Of a stretch of 64,000 nucleotides of DNA, positions 8,059 through 16,353 are shown in pieces. Each line of letters opens with the position of its first letter. The stretch's first letter is position 1. Under the pieces are notes generated by a model, which was not told the DNA's origin, did no database searches, and saw nothing but the letters and a program-made list of their open reading frames with translations. Source of the stretch: Geodermatophilus amargosae (GTDB lineage Bacteria; Actinomycetota; Actinomycetes; Mycobacteriales; Geodermatophilaceae); NCBI RefSeq assembly GCF_900116515.1, contig NZ_FPBA01000008.1:62001-126000 (forward strand), in the 5' to 3' direction. A program made the translations under genes and the position numbers.

Positions 8059-9624
8059 GTGACGGCGACCGACCTCCCGGCCGAGACCACCTCCCTCCCC
8101 ACGACCAGCGCCACCCAACGCATCGGTCTGCTCGTCCGCGACGCCCGGCGGCACCGCGGGCTCACGCAGCAGCAGCTCGCCGAACGGCTCGGCACCAGCC
8201 AGAGCGCGATCGCCCGCATCGAGCAGGGCGGGCAGAACCTCACCCTCGAGCTGCTCGGGCGGCTGTCCGAGGCGCTGGAGAGCGAGCTGATCAGCGTCGG
8301 CCCGGCCGGCCCCACCCACCTGCGGGTCACCGGCGGCACGCCGCTGCGCGGCAGCGTGACGGTGAAGTCGTCGAAGAACGCCGCCGTCGCCCTGCTGTGC
8401 GCCTCGCTGCTCAACCGCGGCCGGACGACGCTGCGCAACGTGGCCCGCATCATCGAGGTGGACCGGATCCTCGACGTGCTGCGCTCGATCGGCGTCTCGG
8501 CCACCTGGGACGCCGCCGGCCGCGACCTGACCCTGCAGGTCCCTGACGAGCTCGACCTGGCCGGGATCGACGCCGACGCCGCCCGCCGGACCCGCAGCAT
8601 CATCATGTTCCTCGGCCCGCTGCTGCACCGGACCCGCTCGTTCCGGCTGCCCTACGCCGGCGGCTGCGACCTCGGCACCCGCACGGTGGAGCCGCACATG
8701 ATCGCGCTGCGCCCGTTCGGCCTGGACATCGAGGCGCACGCCGGCGAGTACCACGCCACGGTCGACCCCCGGGCCGGCGAGCGGCGCACCATCGTGCTGA
8801 CCGAGCGCGGCGACACCGTGACCGAGAACGCGCTGCTGGCCGCCGCCCGCGCCGAGGGCACCACGGTGATCCGCAACGCCAGCTCCAACTACATGGTCCA
8901 GGACCTGTGCCTGTACCTGCAGCTGCTCGGGGTCGGCGTCGAGGGCCTCGGGACGACGACGCTCACCGTGACCGGCCGCGCGGTGCTCGACGCCGACGTC
9001 GACTACACGATCAGCGAGGACCCGGTCGAGGCGATGAGCCTGCTGACCGCGGGCATCGTCACCGACTCCGAGCTGACCGTGTGCCGTGCGCCGGTGGAGT
9101 TCCTGGAGATCGAGCTGGCGGTGCTGGCCGAGATGGGGCTGCGCTACGAGCTCTCACCGGAGTACCTCGCCGACAACGGCCACACCCGGCTGGCCGACGT
9201 CACCATCTCCCCGTCGCAGCTCAAGGCCCCGATCGACAAGATCCACCCGATGCCGTTCCCGGGGCTCAACATCGACAACCTGCCGTTCTTCGCGGTCATC
9301 GCCGCGTCGGCCACCGGCTCGACGCTCATCCACGACTGGGTCTACGACAACCGCGCGATCCACCTGTCGGACCTGACCCGCCTGGGCGCCGACGTCCGGC
9401 TCATGGACCCGCACCGGGTGCTCGTCACCGGCCCGACGCGCTGGCGCAGCGCCGAGGTGGTCTGCCCGCCGGCGCTGCGCCCGGCCGTCTGCATCCTGCT
9501 GGCGATGCTCGCCTCGCGCGGCACGTCGGTGCTGCGCAACGTCGACATCATCGCCCGCGGCTACGAGCACCTCTACGAGCGCCTGGTCGAGATGGGGGCG
9601 TCCATCGAGGTCTTCTCCGACTGA
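8059..9624 (+). CDS. XRE helix-turn-helix / MurA-type enolpyruvyl transferase fusion
   Basis: A 521-residue fusion. Residues ~20-78 are an XRE DNA-binding domain (LVRDARRHRGLTQQQLAERL, TSQSAIARIEQG). Residues ~88-519 are a two-lobed UDP-GlcNAc 1-carboxyvinyltransferase (EPT) domain. MurA active-site equivalents can be read: SSKNAA (Lys/Asn), RTRSIIM (Arg), GGCDLGTRTV (the PEP-binding Cys), FPGLNIDNLP (Asp), YDNRAIH (Arg), ALRPAVCIL (Arg) and ARGYEHLYERL (Arg). The enzyme may therefore be active, feeding peptidoglycan synthesis, or may be a sensor of the substrate. MurA housekeeping copies lack an HTH, so this is a specialised paralogue. GTG start chosen directly after the palindrome. Confidence 0.88.
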   Translation: MTATDLPAETTSLPTTSATQRIGLLVRDARRHRGLTQQQLAERLGTSQSAIARIEQGGQNLTLELLGRLSEALESELISVGPAGPTHLRVTGGTPLRGSVTVKSSKNAAVALLCASLLNRGRTTLRNVARIIEVDRILDVLRSIGVSATWDAAGRDLTLQVPDELDLAGIDADAARRTRSIIMFLGPLLHRTRSFRLPYAGGCDLGTRTVEPHMIALRPFGLDIEAHAGEYHATVDPRAGERRTIVLTERGDTVTENALLAAARAEGTTVIRNASSNYMVQDLCLYLQLLGVGVEGLGTTTLTVTGRAVLDADVDYTISEDPVEAMSLLTAGIVTDSELTVCRAPVEFLEIELAVLAEMGLRYELSPEYLADNGHTRLADVTISPSQLKAPIDKIHPMPFPGLNIDNLPFFAVIAASATGSTLIHDWVYDNRAIHLSDLTRLGADVRLMDPHRVLVTGPTRWRSAEVVCPPALRPAVCILLAMLASRGTSVLRNVDIIARGYEHLYERLVEMGASIEVFSD

Positions 9625-9627
9625 AGC

Positions 9628-10386
9628 TCAGCGCTCCTGGGCGGTGGGGCGGACCAGCACCTCGTTGACGGCGACGTGCGCGGGTTGGCTGACGACGTAG
9701 AGGACCGCCCGGGCGACGTCGTCGGCCTGCAGCGGCGTCATCTCGGTGTACATCCGCTGGGAGGCGGCCTTCGCGTCGGGCTGGGTGATGTGGTCGGTGA
9801 GCTCGGTGGCCACCGCGCCCGGCTCGACCAGCGAGATCCGCACGCCCGCGGTCGTCACCTCCTGGCGCAGCGACTCGCTGAAGGCGTTCACCGCCCACTT
9901 GCTCGCGTTGTAGACGCCGGCGCCCTTGCGCGCGGTGCGTCCCGCGACGCTGGAGATGTTGACGACGTCGCCCGAGCCCTGCTCGACCATGCCGTCGATC
10001 GCGGCGTGGGTCATGTACATCAGGCCCAGCACGTTGGTCGACACCATCCGGCGCCAGTCCTCGACGTCGGCGCCGACGATCGTGCCGAGCAGCATCACCC
10101 CGGCGTTGTTGACCAGGACGTCGAGGCCGCCGAGCCCGGCGCGCGTGCGGGCGACGGCGTCGCGGCAGGACGCCTCGTCGGTCACGTCCAGGTCGAGGGT
10201 CAGCACGCGGGCACCCTCGCCGCCCAGCTTCTCCGCCAGCGCGGACAGCCGGTCGGCGCGCCGGGCGCCGATCGCGACGGCGGCCCCGGCCTGCGCGAGC
10301 GCGACGGCGGTGGCCTCGCCGATCCCCGACGACGCCCCGGTGACCAGGGCGACCTTCCCGGACAGTGGTCGGCCGGCGTCGGTCAT
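9628..10386 (-). CDS. SDR-family NAD(P)-dependent oxidoreductase
   Basis: A 252-residue classical short-chain dehydrogenase. The cofactor site is VTGASSGIGEA, the structural motif is LVNNAGVML, and the catalytic Ser-Tyr-Lys are in NISSVAGRT and VYNASKWAV. GARRADR after strand beta-2 suggests NADPH preference. The ATG is preceded by GGAGGA at ideal spacing. It converges with the XRE-MurA gene with 3 nt between the stops and no terminator. Substrate unknown; similar proteins are annotated as YdfG/serine-dehydrogenase-like. Confidence 0.9.
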   Translation of the reverse strand: MTDAGRPLSGKVALVTGASSGIGEATAVALAQAGAAVAIGARRADRLSALAEKLGGEGARVLTLDLDVTDEASCRDAVARTRAGLGGLDVLVNNAGVMLLGTIVGADVEDWRRMVSTNVLGLMYMTHAAIDGMVEQGSGDVVNISSVAGRTARKGAGVYNASKWAVNAFSESLRQEVTTAGVRISLVEPGAVATELTDHITQPDAKAASQRMYTEMTPLQADDVARAVLYVVSQPAHVAVNEVLVRPTAQER

Positions 10387-10475
10387 GCGGTCCTCCTCCC
10401 GGGCCGCCCGGTGCGGCACCCCGGACAGCCTGCGCCCGCCCGCGGGATCCGGCAGCGCGGGCCTGCGGTCGGCCC

Positions 10476-10661
10476 GTGCGGGACCTGACCACACTGCCGA
10501 CCGCGCACCTGCACGTGCACCTGGAGAGCACCGTGCGCCCGGCCACGCTGGCCGACCTCGCGCGCGCCTCGGTGGACGCCTCGTTCGCGCCACCGGCGAC
10601 CCGCCGCGCGCTGCACGCGGGCATCGGCGCCTGGCTGGCGGTCAGTCGGGCGGCAGGCTGA
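10476..10661 (+). pseudogene. Adenosine deaminase 5' remnant
   Basis: A 61-codon fragment reading VRDLTTLPTAHLHVHLESTV followed by RPATLADLA. This is the N-terminal metal-binding strand of adenosine deaminase-like enzymes (LPKAHLHxHL). The remaining ~270 residues with the other zinc ligands are absent, and the frame ends at TGA 10659-10661 inside the 3' end of the convergent DUF5995 gene. It cannot be an active deaminase; a deletion remnant is the simplest explanation. Confidence 0.65.
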
Positions 10662-11385
10662 CGCCGAAGCCGCGGACGGCCAGCCGCAGCAGTACCGGCC
10701 CGCCACGCTGCAGGTCGGCCACCCGCGCGGCGGCCGCCGCCTCGAGCTGCGCCGTCCGGCGGGCGAGCTCCTCCGGCCCGCGCAGCCGGGCCACGTGCAG
10801 GACCGTCGTGTTGGCCCACACCCGGCGCCGCGACTCGCGCAGCAGCACGCGGGTCGCCGTCCGGTTGAGTCCTCCCGTGAGCCGGTCCAGCGGCGTGCGC
10901 GGGCTCCCGGCCGCCTGCAGCTCCCGGTCCTCGGCGGGCACACGCGCGGCGAGCACCTCGTCGATCGCCTCGTGGTCGCGGCGGCGGGAGTCCAGCAGCG
11001 GCGGGTCGGCGAAGTCGGCCGGGCCGATCACCCGCACCAGCGACTGCGGCAGGTCGTAGTTGATGTGCGCGTTCATGCCGAGCAGCACGTGCGCCTCCGG
11101 CCGGGCGGCCGGGTCGGTGCGGAAGGCGGCGCGCCACGGCGCCGGCGGGGTGGCCGGGTCGCGGCGGTGCGCGTCGAGGGCGTCGAGGTAGAGGCCGGCG
11201 AAGTCGACGTCCCACCTGGTCACCCAGTCCGGGTCCTCGAACCGGCCGGCGTCGATGGCGGCGTTCACGGCCCGGGTGGTGCGCAGGTAGGTGCCGAGGA
11301 AGTGGCGCGCCGGGTCGCCGGCGGCGGTCACGTCGTCGAGCAGCTCCTGCATGCGGGCGACGAGCTCGTCCACCGGTGCGGTCAC
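10642..11385 (-). CDS. DUF5995 family protein
   Basis: A 247-residue soluble protein of unknown function. Recognisable family stretches are FLGTYLRTTRAVNAAI, DPDWVTRWDVDFAGLYLDAL and VLLGMNAHINYDLPQSL, the last with conserved Asn-His and Asp. The composition is helical, without signal or membrane segments. Start codon gives MTAPVDELVARM. It follows the TetR gene by 40 nt on the same strand and may be cotranscribed with it. Confidence 0.8.
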   Translation of the reverse strand: MTAPVDELVARMQELLDDVTAAGDPARHFLGTYLRTTRAVNAAIDAGRFEDPDWVTRWDVDFAGLYLDALDAHRRDPATPPAPWRAAFRTDPAARPEAHVLLGMNAHINYDLPQSLVRVIGPADFADPPLLDSRRRDHEAIDEVLAARVPAEDRELQAAGSPRTPLDRLTGGLNRTATRVLLRESRRRVWANTTVLHVARLRGPEELARRTAQLEAAAAARVADLQRGGPVLLRLAVRGFGVSLPPD

Positions 11386-11425
11386 GCCGCGATCGTCCCC
11401 GGCACACCCGCCGTCTGCAGCGGGA

Positions 11426-12022
11426 TCACCGCCCGAGCAGTCCGGGCAGCCGGTCGAGCGCCGCCGTCAGCAGGTCGGGCAGGTCGCCTGCCCCGCCGGC
11501 CAGCCAGTCGGCCTGGGCCACCTCGAAGCAGGCGACGACGAGCTTGGCGAGCAGCAGCGCGTCCTGCTCCGGGACACCGCGCCCGGTGACCAGCCCGTCG
11601 GCGAGGGCCGCCTCCCAGCGGCGCAGCTTGGCCGCCGCCCGCGACTGCAGCGCGGGCACGCCCGACACCACGCGCTCGCGGGTCAGCAGCACGTCGCGCA
11701 GCGGGGCGACCTGCCCGGCGATGCTCACGGCGGCCGACCGCAGCGCCGCCCACGGCGGCAGGCCGGCCGGCGCCCCGGCCACCGCCGCCCTGGCCGAGGT
11801 GAGCAGGTCGTCCTCGAGGCCGAAGAGCAGGTCCTCCTTGTCGGCGAACAGCCGGAACAGCGTGCTGCGCGAGACGTCCGCGGCCGCGGCGACCTGCTCG
11901 GTGCTCGTGCCCGCGTACCCCTGCTCGGCGAACAGCGCGACGGCCCGTCGGGTCACCTCGGCGCGCAGCCGGCGGCGACGCCGCTGCGCGGCGGTCTCCT
12001 CCACCCGTCCTCCTGTTGACAC
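11426..12022 (-). CDS. TetR-family transcriptional regulator
   Basis: A 198-residue repressor-type protein. The N-terminal helix-turn-helix is clear (RRAVALFAEQGYAGTSTEQV, AAAADVSRSTLFRLFADKED, residues ~20-65), followed by an all-helical ligand domain. I prefer the GTG at 12022; an ATG at 12052 would add ten residues. It is divergent from the SDR gene at 12098, a layout in which TetR proteins usually repress the facing gene. Ligand unknown. Confidence 0.87.
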   Translation of the reverse strand: MSTGGRVEETAAQRRRRRLRAEVTRRAVALFAEQGYAGTSTEQVAAAADVSRSTLFRLFADKEDLLFGLEDDLLTSARAAVAGAPAGLPPWAALRSAAVSIAGQVAPLRDVLLTRERVVSGVPALQSRAAAKLRRWEAALADGLVTGRGVPEQDALLLAKLVVACFEVAQADWLAGGAGDLPDLLTAALDRLPGLLGR

Positions 12023-12097
12023 GGCGTCCGCTTCTGACACAGAGTCCCACATCGGGACGACGTCCCGGGAGAGCCCCGCGAGGACGCAGGAGACGCG

Positions 12098-12973
12098 ATG
12101 GACGGCAGGCGCACGGCACTGGTCACCGGGGCGACGTCGGGACTCGGGCGGGGCGCCGCCGGGCTGCTCGCGGCCACTGGCGAGTGGCGGGTGCTGCTGG
12201 GCGCCCGTGACCCCGGCCGGGGGGCGCAGGTGGCCGCCGAGCTCGGGCCGGCCGCCGACGTCGTGGAGGTGGACCTGGCCTCCCTGGACGCCGTCCGGTC
12301 CGCCGCCGCCCGCGTCGCCGCCGACGTCGCCACCCGGGGCCGCCTGGACGCGCTGGTGCTCAACGCCGGCGTCCAGCTGCCCGTCGCCGACCGGGCGAGT
12401 GCCGACGGGTACGAGCTGACCTTCGCGGTCAACCACCTCGCGCACTTCCTGCTGACCGTCGAGCTCCTGCCGCACCTGGCCCCGGGCGCCCGCGTGGTCG
12501 TGGTCAGCAGCGGCACCCACTGGGGCACCTGGCGGAAGTCCGGCCCGTTCCCCGCGCCGCGCTGGGCCGACCCGCCCGAGTTGGCCCGCCCCCGCCGGGA
12601 GTCCGGGCAGCGCGTGTACGCCACCTCGAAGCTGGCCAACGTCCTCTTCGGCGCCGAGCTCGCCCGCCGGCACCCCGAGGTCGACGTCGCCGTCTTCGAC
12701 CCCGGCCTGGTGCCCGGCACCGGGCTGCACCGGGGCTACCCCGCCCCGGCTCGGGCGGTCTACACCGGGCTGGCACCGCTGCTGGCCCGGCTGCCGTTCG
12801 CGTCGACGCCGGACCGGGCGGCGGCCGCGCTCGCCGCCGCCGTGACCGGACCGCCCGGCACCAGCGGGCGCTACCTCGAGCGCGGCGCCGAGGCGCCGTC
12901 GTCACCGGACAGCCGGGACCCCGCCCGCGCCCGCGAGCTGTGGAAGGCGAGCGAGGAGCTCACCCGGTTCTAG
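12098..12973 (+). CDS. SDR-family oxidoreductase (protochlorophyllide reductase/retinol dehydrogenase-like)
   Basis: A 291-residue SDR. It has the cofactor motif VTGATSGLGRGAAGLL, LNAGVQLPVADR, FAVNHLAHFLL and the catalytic YATSKLANV, preceded by VVSSGTH. The sequence style matches the long SDRs annotated as retinol dehydrogenase or protochlorophyllide reductase-like; the natural substrate is unknown. The neighbouring divergent TetR regulator probably controls it. Its TAG stop shares the four bases CTAG (12970-12973) with the stop of the convergent PucR gene. Confidence 0.87.
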   Translation: MDGRRTALVTGATSGLGRGAAGLLAATGEWRVLLGARDPGRGAQVAAELGPAADVVEVDLASLDAVRSAAARVAADVATRGRLDALVLNAGVQLPVADRASADGYELTFAVNHLAHFLLTVELLPHLAPGARVVVVSSGTHWGTWRKSGPFPAPRWADPPELARPRRESGQRVYATSKLANVLFGAELARRHPEVDVAVFDPGLVPGTGLHRGYPAPARAVYTGLAPLLARLPFASTPDRAAAALAAAVTGPPGTSGRYLERGAEAPSSPDSRDPARARELWKASEELTRF

Positions 12974-14913
12974 ACCAGCGCGTCGTAGCCGTCGTCGGGC
13001 GGCAGCAGCCCCGAGTCGACCGGCGGGCGGTGCGGCTGGTCCAGCCCCCGCATGCGGGCCGCGTGCAGCGCCAGCAGCAGGTTCAGCCGCAACGTCGGAT
13101 CGGTGGTGAAGGGCCCGAGGAGCCGCTCGAGCTTGCCGATGCGGTACCGCATCGTGTTGTAGTGGAAGTGCAGCCGGCGGGCGGACTCCGCGACGTTGAG
13201 GTTGGTCTCCAGCAGCACCCGCAGGGTCTCGCGCAGGTCGGCGGAGTCGGGGTCGGCGGCGTCGGCCAGCGTGCCGAGCACCTCGTCGACGTAGGAGCGC
13301 AGCTCCGTGCTGTCGGGGATGAGCGACAGCAGCCGGAACACCCCGAGCTGGTCGAAGTGGGTGACTGCGGCGGTCCCGTGGATCTCCTGGCCGACGCCGA
13401 GCGCCCGCTGCGCCTGCTGGTGTGCCTCCCCCAGCGCCGAGATCGACCCGGCAGGGCGGCCGATGCCGGTGCCGAGCACCCGGCCGACCCGGCGCACCCG
13501 CGCGTTGACCCGCGAGGTGACCGCGGTGACCAGCGAGGTGACCTCCTCCGGCGTCCGCCCGTCCAGCGGCAGCACGGTGACGATCTCGGTGGACAGCCCC
13601 GCGACGGCCGCGCCGCTCACCTCGGTCTCCAGGGCCGCGCGCCAGCCGTCGGCCAGCCGGTCGAGGACGTCGAGGGCGCGGGTCGGGTCGGCCTGCGGGT
13701 CGGCGGCGGTCTCGGTGGCGGTGACCAGGACGACGACGGGGCCGTCGAGCCGCCAGCCGAAGGAACGGGTCTGGGCCAGCGCCCGCTCGGTGTGCCGCAG
13801 CGAGCCCCCGACCAGCCGGCGCACGAGGTCGCCCTGGAAGCGCAGCTCGACGGAGTGCACCGCCTGCTGACGGATCACCGAGAGCGCCGAGACGACGGCG
13901 GCCCGCTCGAGGACACCACCGGCGCCGACCACCATCTGCCCGGCCCGGTGCACCGCGACCAGCCAGCCGTGCCGCTGCTCGCCGGCCATGATCGGCGCGA
14001 CCGCGTACTCCCCCACCCCGCCGGGCAGCTCGTGGTGCCCCGGGACGAGCAGGATGCCGTCGGCCGGCGAGAGGTCGGCGTCGGCGAGGACGTCGGCCGG
14101 GGTGACGACGGTCTGGTCGGCGCGCACGCCGGAGAGCCGGTTCGACGGCGCCATCATCGCCAGCTCGTCCTCGGCCTCGGCGTCGAGCAGCCACAGCCAG
14201 TCGCTGATCTCGGCGACGTCGTCGCCGGGGCCGGCGCTGGTGATGATCTCGCGGTCGGAGCCGAGGCCGAGGACGGCGGCGCCCTCGAGGAAGGTGGCCA
14301 GCTGCTCGGTGACCTCGGCCAGGCCGCCACCGCTGAGCGCGACGTCGATGAACTGGTCGTGCATGCGGGCCGAGAGGGCGAGCGCGTCGCTCTGCTTGCG
14401 CACGACGGCCCCGAGGACCTCGGAGACCGCCTCGTCCATGCGGACGCCGGCCGGCAGCGCCACCACCGGGAAGGCGTGCCGCTCGGCCTCGGCCAGCAGC
14501 TCCGCGGGCACCGGCGGCGGGCCCTCGCTGCGGCGGAAGGCCAGCGCGGCGGTACCGACCTGCACCAGCTTCTCCACCAGCGCCCGGCACGCCGCGGGGT
14601 CGGCCGGGGGCAGGCGGGCCCCGAGGACGACGAGGACGTCGGGTCCCGCGGCGGCGAGGGGGGCCGACGGGTCGTCGACCACCATGTGCCGTACGGTGCG
14701 GTCCGCGCCCGCGCGGCCGGCGACCACCTCGGCCCCGGCCAGGCGGGACAGCCGCAGGGCCTCGTCCACGCGCAGGCCCACCCGGTCCCGCCACTCGGCG
14801 CGGTCGTCCCGGGGCGGCGCGGTCCGGGGAGGGACGTCCTGCCACCCCTGGGGCAGTGGGAGCGGTGCGGTCGGGTACGACCCCGAGGTCAACGATGCCT
14901 CACTGTGGGTCAC
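12970..14913 (-). CDS. PucR-family transcriptional regulator
   Basis: A 647-residue regulator of the PucR/CdaR type. The N-terminal region around residues 55-165 is PucR-like, the middle is a GGDEF-like sensory region, and the C-terminal ~60 residues carry the PucR helix-turn-helix (LRETLRVLLETNLNVAESAR, LHFHYNTMRYRIGKLERLLG). Family members activate purine, allantoin or related nitrogen catabolism genes. The GTG start has GAGGAGG just upstream. It faces the DUF2877 gene across a 259-nt divergent region, so that gene is the likely target. A short palindrome GTTGCAGCAAC lies in that region (14949-14959). Confidence 0.88.
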   Translation of the reverse strand: MTHSEASLTSGSYPTAPLPLPQGWQDVPPRTAPPRDDRAEWRDRVGLRVDEALRLSRLAGAEVVAGRAGADRTVRHMVVDDPSAPLAAAGPDVLVVLGARLPPADPAACRALVEKLVQVGTAALAFRRSEGPPPVPAELLAEAERHAFPVVALPAGVRMDEAVSEVLGAVVRKQSDALALSARMHDQFIDVALSGGGLAEVTEQLATFLEGAAVLGLGSDREIITSAGPGDDVAEISDWLWLLDAEAEDELAMMAPSNRLSGVRADQTVVTPADVLADADLSPADGILLVPGHHELPGGVGEYAVAPIMAGEQRHGWLVAVHRAGQMVVGAGGVLERAAVVSALSVIRQQAVHSVELRFQGDLVRRLVGGSLRHTERALAQTRSFGWRLDGPVVVLVTATETAADPQADPTRALDVLDRLADGWRAALETEVSGAAVAGLSTEIVTVLPLDGRTPEEVTSLVTAVTSRVNARVRRVGRVLGTGIGRPAGSISALGEAHQQAQRALGVGQEIHGTAAVTHFDQLGVFRLLSLIPDSTELRSYVDEVLGTLADAADPDSADLRETLRVLLETNLNVAESARRLHFHYNTMRYRIGKLERLLGPFTTDPTLRLNLLLALHAARMRGLDQPHRPPVDSGLLPPDDGYDALV

Positions 14914-15172
14914 GACACACCCTCCTCGTCGCCCAGCGTCTGTCTCGAGTTGCAGCAACATGGCAGGTGTGCCTGGACGGGCACCCCCATTCTTGGCCAC
15001 ATTCGCCATACGAGGACGTGCGACGCGCCGCCTAGCTTCGAGCCAGTCGGCCCGTCCGCTGGATGGTAGGCGCTCACCGAACCCGGTGCGCCGACCCCTC
15101 CAGGGGGCGGTACGGCTCGGCAGGAGCCGAGTGGAGGTCGCTCCCGCTGTCCGACGGGGAAGGGCTGCACAG

Positions 15173-16162
15173 ATGCGCACCATCGACCACACGACCACCG
15201 GTCCCACGACCGCCGTCCCGGGACGGGCCGCCCGTGCCGGCGTCCCCACGATCCCCCTTCCCCGCGCCTCGGCGCAGGAGACGGTGCGGACCGCGTCGCC
15301 GGCGCGCACCGCGTCCGCCGTGCCGTCCTCGGCCAGCACCGGCATCGCCGACCTGCTGCGCGGTCCGGTGCGCCCGGCCCGGGTGCTCATGAGCGGCCCG
15401 GCCGCCGTGTACCTGCAGGTCTCCACCGAGCGCGGCAGCGACGTCGTCGGTGTGCTCACCAGCGACGCCGCCCGGCTGCCGCTGGGTTGCATCCTCTTCC
15501 GGCCGAGCAACGGCCGCCCCCTGGTCGCGCTGCCCAGCGGCGCGCCCGCGGAGGTGGGCGGCGGCCGGATCGTCGTCGGCGACCTGATCGTGCGGGCCGC
15601 GGCCTGGTGGGACCCGCAGCCGCGGCTGCCCAGCCCCCGCCCGGCGCTGCTGCCCGAGGGCGTGCGCCAGCTGCGCACCACCCTCTACGGCGAGGGCGTC
15701 CCGCACAGCGCGTTCACCCTCCCCGGCCTGCCGGCCGGCCCGGGTGGCCCGCTGGCCGCGCTCCGCGGCGCCGTCCGCCGGGCCGACCTCGACGCCGCGC
15801 TGCGCACCGCCGCCCGGCTGATCGGTCTCGGCCCCGGCCTCACCCCCGCCGGCGACGACGTCATGGCCGGCACGATGGCCGGGCTGGTGCTGCTGCGGCA
15901 CCCGGCCGCCGAGCGGTTCGCCGCGGGCGTCTACTCGCTGGCCGCGGGGCGCACCACCGAGCTGTCCCGGGCACTGCTGCGGCACGCCGCGGCCGGCCGG
16001 GTGAGCGGCGAGTACGCCGCGGTGCTGCAGGGCCTCGTCGGTGAGCGGCCGCTCGGCCCGGCCATCGAGTGCCTGCTGGCCACCGGTTCGACCAGCGGCC
16101 GGGCCATGGCGCTGGGGCTGTGCACCGCGATCGACCTGGTGGACCGCACCACCCGGCGCTGA
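15173..16162 (+). CDS. DUF2877 (AllH/YlbF-like) protein
   Basis: A 329-residue protein. The first ~55 residues are low-complexity; the DUF2877 core follows with the signature LIGLGPGLTPAGDDVMAGTM near residue 225. In Enterobacteria DUF2877 (YlbF/AllH) is one subunit of the oxamate carbamoyltransferase that ends anaerobic allantoin degradation, together with FdrA (AllF) and YlbE (AllG). Neither partner is in this window. Position opposite a PucR-type regulator fits purine/allantoin nitrogen metabolism. Whether this actinobacterial copy does the same reaction is inference. Confidence 0.8.
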   Translation: MRTIDHTTTGPTTAVPGRAARAGVPTIPLPRASAQETVRTASPARTASAVPSSASTGIADLLRGPVRPARVLMSGPAAVYLQVSTERGSDVVGVLTSDAARLPLGCILFRPSNGRPLVALPSGAPAEVGGGRIVVGDLIVRAAAWWDPQPRLPSPRPALLPEGVRQLRTTLYGEGVPHSAFTLPGLPAGPGGPLAALRGAVRRADLDAALRTAARLIGLGPGLTPAGDDVMAGTMAGLVLLRHPAAERFAAGVYSLAAGRTTELSRALLRHAAAGRVSGEYAAVLQGLVGERPLGPAIECLLATGSTSGRAMALGLCTAIDLVDRTTRR

Positions 16163-16180
16163 CCGCACGAGGACACGCCG

Positions 16181-16212
16181 GCGGCCCCCTCCCCACCTGG
16201 GGAGGGGGCCGC
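16181..16212. terminator. Strong GC-rich hairpin terminator
   Basis: Perfect 14-bp arms GCGGCCCCCTCCCC and GGGGAGGGGGCCGC with a 4-nt loop, 18 nt after the DUF2877 stop. It separates this gene from the convergent hisG operon end. Confidence 0.85.
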
Positions 16213-16296
16213 TGCCGTGTGGTCGATGACTCCCCGCGCCGGCCGACGTCTCCCGGCAGGGCCACCAGGCCGGCGTGAGGACGCCCCCGTCGGGAT

Positions 16297-16351
16297 GACC
16301 CGCTGCAGGGTCCCGCCGCGAGCCTACGAGTGGCGGGGCAGCGGGGTCCTC
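16297..16351 (-). repeat. 3'-hairpin repeat element, copy A (after hisG)
   Basis: An imperfect nested hairpin directly after the hisG stop codon. The outer stem is GACCCGCTGC with GCAGCGGGGTC, the inner stem CCCGCC with GGCGGG. The bases CGCTGCAGGG, CCCGCCGCGAGC and CGAGTGGCGG are shared with copy B after metK (28654-28712). It could act as terminator or mRNA 3'-end stabiliser. Confidence 0.75.
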
Positions 16352-16353
16352 AA

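Noticed and set aside
12016..12044. Direct repeat TGACAC as a TetR operator, or TTGACA as a -35 box
   Set aside because: TetR operators are inverted repeats; this is direct, and no acceptable -10 lies 17 nt downstream of TTGACA.
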